Part shown: one piece after another, positions 56,901-64,000 of the stretch
Layout of the letters: every line of letters begins with the position of its first letter
Numbering within the stretch: position 1 is the first letter of the stretch
Source: Dipylidium caninum
Taxonomy: Eukaryota > Platyhelminthes > Cestoda > Cyclophyllidea > Dipylidiidae
Length of the DNA: 64,000 nucleotides
Direction: 5' to 3'
NCBI GenBank assembly: GCA_017562135.1
Contig: QEYB01000266.1
Location: forward strand, 62,001-126,000
Notes under the pieces: generated by a model
Database searches by the model: none
The model's input: only the letters and a program-made list of their open reading frames with translations
What the model was told of the DNA's origin: nothing
Position numbers and translations under genes: made by a program

Positions 56901-58552
56901 TGTGTGCAACCAACACAGCTTCGTTTACGTAGACAGTTTAATTGTTATTCAGGTTGACTTGTGGTTATTTGATTCAAATTTCTATGATTTCCTATTGGAG
57001 TTACACACGTCGATGCGTACTTAACCTTGCAAAGATCAGTTTACAAATTGCATTGCCCTTTTGGTCAGTTCCTCCACTAATCCATGCTTCCTGTCACTTT
57101 TGGAGGTGATAAAAAGGTGGCTAAAAATGAACCCTCCTCCCTCAACGTATAAATTTACGTCATAGAATGTGATTTTATGCAATTGTTGACGTAACATATT
57201 ATTACTAATTGATATAAGTAAGATTAAATTTCGCGGAATGCCTAATTTTCGCCGTTTAATCTGTTATTTTCTGTGTACTTGACACTGAAAATCTTGATTC
57301 GCATCTGTGTACTTGATCCGATTCTCCTCAATTTAGTCCTTAGTCTCTTTATGTCTTTAATGTCCGTCGTGAAAAAAGATTAATACATTGTTTCTTAAAT
57401 AATATTCTGTGTGATCTGCCCTATAGGTTTGCAGATTTTTAAAGACCCAGAAGGGTTGGCAGCACGCGATAATGAATCCAAAAGGCAACGACAGCCATTG
57501 AGGACTTTTGCTTCCCATTTCCCGCCACCGGGTGATGAGAACTTAGGAGTGGTTACTACGGCGGTGCCGACGAGGTCTCGCGAGAACCGGCCCAGGTGGA
57601 CTTGGCCGAAACGACAGCATGTAACTTTACCCTCCCGATCGTCTTCGATCCTCCTTGTGCCTCCACTGCCGTTTTCACACGACGTCCTGCCTTCTCTCCT
57701 TCTACTTCTCCCAGTCCTGATGTAGAAATTGAACAGAATCGACCAAAACTGCAGGTATTGGCTTTTTATACTTCTCATATTTACGTCGAGTAGAGAAGTC
57801 GTTATTGAGAGAATCGGAAATGGTATATTTTGTATTTCGGTTTCAGTCCATGTGTAATCCTGGGGATCCAAAGTAATAAATGCTTATTTATCAGATTTGG
57901 AGGCTTATTTGTTTGACCTAATCAAGAGGACTTAATGTTAGCTGTGATATTTTGGTACTGCTATTCTTCTTAGGCCCTTCTTGTTTCATCTAGATGAAAT
58001 AGGCGCTTTTGATAATAAGTTTAATTCATGTGTGGAATATTTTTATTTATTAGCTCTCGATGCATGAAACCTTAAAGTACTCAAAAGTTAACTAATTGCT
58101 TGGAATTTCAGTGTTTTCATGTGTATTTTCATTAAAGTTGACCTGCATAGGGCAATTTTCGACTTTTGGCCCTTAAATATCTTCGATATCAATTTGTTGG
58201 CTAATGTTCTGAACATTTATATCCTCTAGGCTCCCTTGCATTTGCGATGTTTGTTCATATTTAAAATCTTGCTGCTTTTTCCCCATTTTAGGGTCTCAAA
58301 ACGTCATGCTTTCGCTGAAAATGTTTTTGTGTTTAGAAAGAGAGTGCTGGTATGGAAATGGACTTGAGCAATTCACCGACATCACCGCGTCGATCCAGCA
58401 CCCTATTGGCCGACGCCTTCAACCAATTTGTACACAGCCCCGACCAGAGTGGTAAACTACGCATTGATGCGACAAAATTCATCGACGTTTTCCTCTCCAA
58501 GAAGTCCACTAAGTCGAAGGATTCGGAAAACAGGAGACCCCCGCTCTTCTAG
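53903..58552 (+). CDS. Seven-exon orphan gene with a short coiled coil, 374 residues
   Basis: Exons 53903-54154, 54194-54246, 54426-54687, 55282-55422, 57435-57595, 57715-57754 and 58337-58552 all join with matching phase to one open frame of 374 codons plus stop. That agreement makes the model credible although no family is recognised. An internal ATG at 54107 (MAELIFQIVALEKLIW) is an alternative start. The first two exons make a short coiled-coil segment (EISEDNNKLKDENTRL). The middle contains KMDQIRQMFCEGDSEQ. The C-terminal third is disordered-looking, with SNSPTSPRRSS and the tail FLSKKSTKSKD. The second intron exon pair is separated by 39 nt, while the 2-kb fourth intron contains a mariner relic. 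AATAAA at 58656-58661 follows the stop. Possible role: scaffold or adaptor, inference only. Confidence 0.6.
55890..56791 (+). pseudogene. Decayed mariner-family transposase (relic 1) inside an intron
   Basis: Translations in the three plus frames give mariner blocks in order: FEKGDFGLYDTPPSGLP and IDDDVFKTVLK, then AKRLNSTQQTISDHIW (helix-turn-helix), VTEDEKW at 56236-56256, YELLKPKEKLDPERYC, DDARPRAALGTRQNIA, and GWEVLSHPPYFPKIAFFDYHSF, quoted in parts as GWEVLSHPPYFPK and FDYHSF. The last part has the FKNEDDIKQAL block and ends at a TAA (56789-56791). Several stops and frameshifts interrupt it, so no active transposase is encoded. It lies in the sense direction within intron 4 of the orphan gene. 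Terminal repeats were not found by eye. Confidence 0.9.
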
Positions 58553-61500
58553 TGAGGAGAGATCATTTTGCTTAAAATATCTTGACATGGTGTTATACAG
58601 AGTCTTTTGGCCCTACCGACTAGTTTTTTCTCTGAAGCTTAACTAATGTACGTTTAATAAAATATATTCGACGATGTCTCTGTTTATTTTGTATGGAAAT
58701 ATTAAGATAAAATGTATCGGATATCTTTACGAGTAGATAGTTTTTTTATTGTCGAAGTTATTGCCAGAACCTTTTTTTATTACGAATGTCTTAGTAACAA
58801 GTAAACAAAAAAAGTAACTACGACTCAATAACCTGTATTTCTTAACAAGTCGGCATTTCGATAAATACTGTATTCTCTGGTACACTTGGCATAGCTACTG
58901 GACTGAGTGAGGTCAACACCCCAAGAAAAGCATTTACTCTATGTATTTTTACTAACAATTTTTCTGATACGTAATCACCATTATCGTGAGGAAGTCGTCA
59001 CGCTAATTTTCTATCTAAGGTAGATATTTTTCCGTGTACTCGGGGATCATGCCAATTTTGGCAATAGAGAGGGTTGCCAGCTAAATTGTGCGTCTCAAAC
59101 TTCTCTGCGGTACCTACAATCTTGAACGGCCATTCACTGAGGGCTCTAACGTTGCCAAAGCCCTCATTCTAATGGCTTTATTTCCGTTAATAGCGAAGAT
59201 GTTAAATATCATAAATGCCTGAAGGGATTTGTTTCTTGAACAATTTTTAAATGTCTGACCTTCTGGCAGTTTCTAATTATCTGCATGTTTGCATTTGTCC
59301 ATCACTCATTCTTTCTTAGCCCGTTTCTTCTGAAATATTAATAATTTCCCGAATCTACTTCTGAATTTAGGTGGCAGACTTGGCTATTTAAACTGCTTAA
59401 TTTAAGAACTCATCATTTTTTCGCTTATCCAAGATACTCCCACCTCCCATGTCGCATGTTTTCTAAATTAGTGTTCTCAATAACTGTCTCGTCAGGGACG
59501 AACGTGTGTATTTGTGACGCGAATGTTTCGCATCCGCCATATATGCTCCGACCAGAAGCTTTGTGTGTGAATGCCATAGAGGAAATTCGTTAAATACCCG
59601 CCACCACGGAGAAGTGGGCTGAAAGTATAGTGTTCTGCTGTGTCCACTCGAGTTGTCCACCGTAGGAGAGGCTTTTTTGGGCGAACAGTGGTGGTGGCGG
59701 TGGCGGTGGCGGGCGGTGGTGAGCACAAATCAGCCCCCAGGGAGTGGGTGTGCGTACTACGGTCCACTTACTGCTCAAATCGCCAAGCGTCTCATCTCCC
59801 TTGTGCCCTCTCAAAGTGCAAATGTAGTCCGGTAGAAGAGGGAAGGGCGAAACGAGGGAGGGGAGAACAAAATGATTGGGCTTCATCCCTCAAATTTTAC
59901 GTGTTCCGCGCCTCCCCTCACTCATTTTTGTATCGTTTGAATGGAATCGCTCAAAGGGGAATTGCCCCAGAAGCCTAGACAATCAGCCGAAGCATTACAA
60001 ATCCCTGCGTCAAAGCAAATATAGACTGTTGCTAGTTCACGACTTAAATAATACTTTCCATCCTCCTTACTAATGGATATTTGTGCCTGTTGGAAAAAAC
60101 CGGCAAAATTCAGGAAAAATTCCGTCGGCTTTTGAAAAATTACTGGTAAATGCACTAAATTTTCTGTCACCGTTGTAGACAGTAGGTGATTCGTCTCAAA
60201 GTATGGATTGCATTTTAGTTAAGAAAAGGTGCTTCCACGTTTTAAAGCCTCGGCAAAATTGAGGAACATCAATTCATAACGTCCACAACTCGATCTCTTC
60301 GCACGTTAAGTGAAATTGTCCAAATTGGTATTACCAAACGACCAATTATGTACACACGACTTTTTTAGGCATATACGGGTAATGAGGAGGCGAAGACGAG
60401 AGTCAGTTCATTGGTGCCCTCGTCGCTTTGTGCTTTGGCCTCACCCAGGTCGTTTCGAGAACCCTCCACTCCTGCTGGGGGCATCTCGCGCTTTGCTGGC
60501 TCACTCGCGTACCCACGACTTCGCATCAAACTCAAACAGCTGAGTGTGCCCTCCAGAAATGACTGCAAATGGCTAACACTGACAGCTAAACACCTCAGGA
60601 GAGGGAGGGGGAGGGGGGGAGTATCAGATCCCATAAAGCACCTCCACGTCTCCCTCGTCGTCCACACTGACGGAATGCGCGTCAGTGTTGGCAGTGACTG
60701 ACGAGAGGGCTGCTTTGCAACTGCCTCAGGCGTCGAAGTTGTGGAAGCCTGGCAGGTGGAGGTCACACGCCGCCGTCACTTTGGGGTTGGTTTCTGGCTC
60801 ACCTGTGCCACCACCTGTGATGGGTGGGGATGAAGGTGACGAGGACATTGCCATGCACTCAAGCAAACACATCCCCCGTTGTGCCCGGAGACCGGATCGC
60901 TTGCGCGGTCGAGTGCAGTCGGGTTGGGATGGGACGGAATGCGATGCGAAGGGAGGAGATCAAGTGGGAGAGAATGCAGTGAAAGGGGATAGACACCGAG
61001 TCTCAACACCTTTCCTGCCTCTCCAGTGCTTCTCCGCCCATCACACTCGAAACTGGCCATATCTGCACTTACACTCGGTCACACACGAGAAATGGACATT
61101 GTGGGAATGAAGCCAGAGGCGATGAGACTAAGGTGGACAAAACGTATCGTCCACAGTGACTCAACAAACCAACGTCTGCTCGGGAGAAGTCTGCGCACTG
61201 TCATAGTGCTCATTTCGCATCATGATCAGAGAATGCACTGTAATGATGCGTATTCCGGTTGTTTTTGACATCACAGAAAAGCCGAACATGTTTAATTTTC
61301 ATTTCAAAGCCTGCACTAATTCTGGTGTAAATTACTTACCCTCTTCTCGAGTAGGACAAAAGAGAAGCGCTAAATGGTCATTGCATTTTCTCTAAAGGAA
61401 GTTCCATGTTTGCTTGGTGAGACGCCTATTTATTACATGCACTTGCTTAAACCTAACGCGTAGTGGGAATCGACAGACTTTAAATTATGAATTGTCAACG

Positions 61501-63468
61501 CTTCTCCCTCAGAAGTTCGAGAAAGGGAAAAATTCCTCATTATTTCATGCTCATACAATATGGCGCTCGAAAGAACTTCGGACTTTGTGAATTTTATTAA
61601 ATTTGTGACTTTCCAGGCTTTACCTGCACAGGAAACGTCCGCCCATCATTACTCAGGTACTGTTCCTCTGTTCGTGGCAATATTTTTGGCCTCTCAGTGG
61701 CTACAAAACACTGAATAATCCATTAGCCCTATTATTGTAGTTATTGTTAGTCAATCCTGTTGCCAGACTTACCTAGTCACCCCTCTCCCGACCCTTCTGG
61801 ACGTTGCCTATAAACACTTTCTTCCCTCATTCCACTCCATTGTGTTCCGTCAATCCACCCCACGCCGTCTTCCCAACTGATTGTACTTGCATCTGTGTGA
61901 TTTGCGCGCCTCGACTTACCTCTCTTGTTTAACATTTTGACGGCATTGTTACATGTATTTTGAGGTATTGTTAGATGTTTGTTCCTCCCTTCCCCTTCTT
62001 GCTCCCACCCCACTTTTTTTTCCTAGTAAATACTTCCACGCGGAAGGTCGGGAGAGAGAGGATTGATGGTAATAAGGCAATAAGGAAGGGGTCTTAAGTG
62101 AGTAGTCCTTTCGATTGCCATTTTGCAAGTGACAAGAGGCTGGTGAAGGTCACAGAGTCTCAATAATTTGACATCCTAAAACGGAACTTTTACCACCCAG
62201 GCAAGAATGTTTTGCATGCACTAGTTCGGTAAAAGTAATACTGAAACTCCTGGTTCTCGTGACGACAAACTTATACATTCGCCTACCAGCCCTAACGCTA
62301 TCGCTGCCGAATTTGGACGAGGCGAACAGTCTGGCTAATGCTTTAGGTGAATGTCTACCCGAACCACGACGTCTCATTGGCATTTATCCCACTGCCAATT
62401 ACGAAACCGCAAGTGACAATGTGTCTGCTGAAGAAGGTGCTCATTACTCGGACTAGGGGTGACCAGAGCCTTAACTATGAACACATGAATTACTTCTCGA
62501 GCACCGTTGTAAGGTATTAATATCGGAATTTGAAAAGGGAGTATGTAATATTTGTTCGCCAACTCACACCTTTGCATAAATCTGTAGGAACCCCACAAAA
62601 TCTACCTTCAGGCCTGGAGAATCGTCGACCAGAGTTAAACAAAGTACTATTAATACAGTTCATGTTATTCATTAATAGGTTTAGCTACCTTAGTTATTTA
62701 ATCTGGCGAGTGCCAGCTGAGTCAACTCTGCGCGTTGTGCGCGGCGCACCCCCTTCGGCCGGGAACAGGCCCAACCCTCTGCCCTGGCGCAGTGCGTGCG
62801 CCTCCCATTGGTCGGCCGGTCCACTCCACTCCCGACACGCCATTGGCCACCGCCTCGCCTCGACGCCGGACGAGGAGGCCACTGCGGAGAAAGAATATTA
62901 AATTCACTCACCAAAATCCCATTTCATTGTTTCGTGAGTTACTTTTTTTTACCACAACATCACGTCGTCGCGGCATAACATCTACGCTTTTACTTCACGG
63001 AGATAGTAAGGTGGCCTTTTATATACCATTGGAGTTAGACTAGCTTGTAACGCCCCTCCAAGCCTTGCGATTTTCCCCCTTCTCCCCCCCACCCCGCCCT
63101 TCCCCATACACACACCGGTTTTGTTAACTACTCAATCAAGCATCACAATAAAGTACGTAAAGCGGCAATTTTAAAACATGTGCAGTGTTCCCTCCTACCA
63201 CAAAGCTTCCTCTTATCTGAAGTTAATGCACTCACTGTTGTGTTGGGTCCGACGACTTATTAGCATAAAATACTATCGTTCTGCGTGTCTAATCCACCTT
63301 ATTGGATAGACAAATTAGCTAACTAGTTTCCCAAATGTGACAGAACGATGGATCTTGAGTAATTACGTGAAGTAAATTACCTAAATATTTGGGCGAAACC
63401 CATATGTCCAAACATTTCCCGTTCTCACATTACCTATTTAGTGCTATAAAAACCTTATTCTTTTGTAG
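58553..63468. other. Non-coding flank of SKOR with GC-rich islands
   Basis: No supported gene. AT-rich to about 59.5 kb, then GC-rich patches: a GGT/GGC-type repeat at 59687-59720, a G-rich run at about 60598-60620, a CpG-containing stretch at 60700-60960, and a CpG-rich patch at 62700-62880. C- and T-rich DNA lies at 63060-63110. These are candidates for promoter or 5' non-coding exons of the SKOR gene that begins downstream. A plus frame at 62259-62456 is open but unsupported. Confidence 0.5.
58656..58661 (+). terminator. Candidate poly(A) signal AATAAA
   Basis: AATAAA lies 104 bp past the stop of the seven-exon orphan gene and supports its 3' end. Confidence 0.6.
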
Positions 63469-64000
63469 ATACAATGAAAGAGGTGTCAGGAAAGGAGAAG
63501 ATCCTGCCACACTCCATTCACTCGCTCTTGCGACCAAAGAGCACGGAGGAGCCGACACTTTCAACTTTTTATCTTTTCGGTGAACCGTTGGTGTGTCTAT
63601 TGTTAAATGGGGAAGAGCGACTCTGCTTGGCGCAGATTTCCTCACGACTGCTCCGCGATTACTCTTACAACGAGATCCACAACCGACGCGTTGCCCTGGG
63701 CATCACTTGTGTGCAATGTAGTCCGCGCCAATTGGAGCTGCTGCGTCGCGTCGGTGCGATGCCACTGAGTTCACGACGCTGCGGAACCATCACAAAGCGC
63801 GAGGCACAACGCCTCGTCGAGTCCTTTTTGCAACACCTGCCCTCACCGCCACGCCTTCCAGAGAATTTTGCCTTCGAAGTGGTACACCACTGCGGCTGGG
63901 GCTGTGCCGGCTTTTTTGTCCCAATACGCTACAACAGCTCGCGTGCCAAATGCGTCCAATGCGCCTTCTGCCATGTAAGCTCTCCTATCTTCTCCCTCTC
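63469..64000 (+). CDS. SKOR: SKI-family transcriptional corepressor (SKOR/Fussel), first coding exon, partial
   Basis: SKOR/Fussel proteins are nuclear corepressors with a Ski/Sno DNA-binding-like (Dachshund) domain and a SAND-like Smad-contact domain, expressed in neurons in animals. The exon starts after the acceptor TTTTGTAG, has ATG at 63474, and ends at CAT/GTAAGC (63974/63975), 167 codons in phase. Seen: YLFGEPLVCLLLNGEERLCL, ISSRLLRDYSYNEIHNRRV, ALGITCVQCSPRQLELLRR, GAMPLSSRRCGTITKREAQRL, quoted in segments, then PENFAFEV and WGCAGFFVPIRYNSSRAKC. The EIHNRRVALGITCVQC and RYNSSRAKC motifs match SKOR rather than SKI or SnoN. The four Cys/His positions at the end (CVQCAFCH) begin the zinc site, completed beyond the window. 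The 26-base intron start is inside the window; the rest of the gene is not. Confidence 0.93.

Noticed and set aside
60685..61110. Plus-strand 141-codon frame
   Set aside because: GC-rich, no motif, no splice support and contradicted by open frames on the other strand.
62259..62456. Plus-strand frame reading NLDEANSLANALGECL
   Set aside because: It has no ATG, no clear acceptor and no recognised partner exon; a terminal exon of an unknown gene cannot be excluded.

Overview
The window looks like nuclear DNA of a parasitic flatworm, most probably a tapeworm (Cestoda). Coding sequence is split into many small exons with GT-AG introns. Many of these introns are only 28-41 nt long and lie near 5' ends, a known trait of neodermatan flatworms. 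No prokaryotic operon, organellar or viral organisation is seen. The phylum call is inference from gene structure and protein divergence, not from a database search. Because nearly every gene is spliced, long open frames are a poor guide here, and the models were built by joining frames at splice sites with matching phase.

Gene-dense left third (1.5-23.8 kb). In order: DUS1L (tRNA dihydrouridine synthase, +), TMA16 (60S-associated factor, -), TBCD (tubulin cofactor D, -, at least 23 exons over 7.8 kb), a small unrecognised gene (-), KLHDC10 (kelch protein, -), PHF5A (SF3b subunit, +), PPOX (protoporphyrinogen oxidase, -, with an apparent one-base frameshift near the C-terminus) and HADH (3-hydroxyacyl-CoA dehydrogenase, +). 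These are conserved housekeeping genes packed closely: DUS1L/TMA16 and PHF5A/PPOX are tail to tail, and PPOX/HADH share a 375-bp divergent intergenic space.

Gene-poor middle (23.8-45.2 kb). It is mostly non-coding, with simple repeats, a CpG-rich low-complexity island (32.5-32.8 kb), several perfect hairpins, a near-perfect 80-bp palindrome (42.1 kb) and a decayed mariner transposase (43.2-43.8 kb). One two-exon stretch (35.3-39.5 kb, +) encodes an unrecognised protein with two predicted membrane spans.

Right part (45.2-64 kb). A large minus-strand gene has a Cys-rich N-terminus, about ten tandem 126-bp (42-residue) Ser/Arg-rich repeats broken by small indels, and a KH-like C-terminus. Then come a tentative two-exon minus-strand gene, a seven-exon plus-strand orphan (374 residues) whose large intron holds a second mariner relic, 4.9 kb of non-coding DNA with GC-rich islands, and the first coding exon of a SKOR/Fussel-type Ski-family corepressor, cut by the window end.
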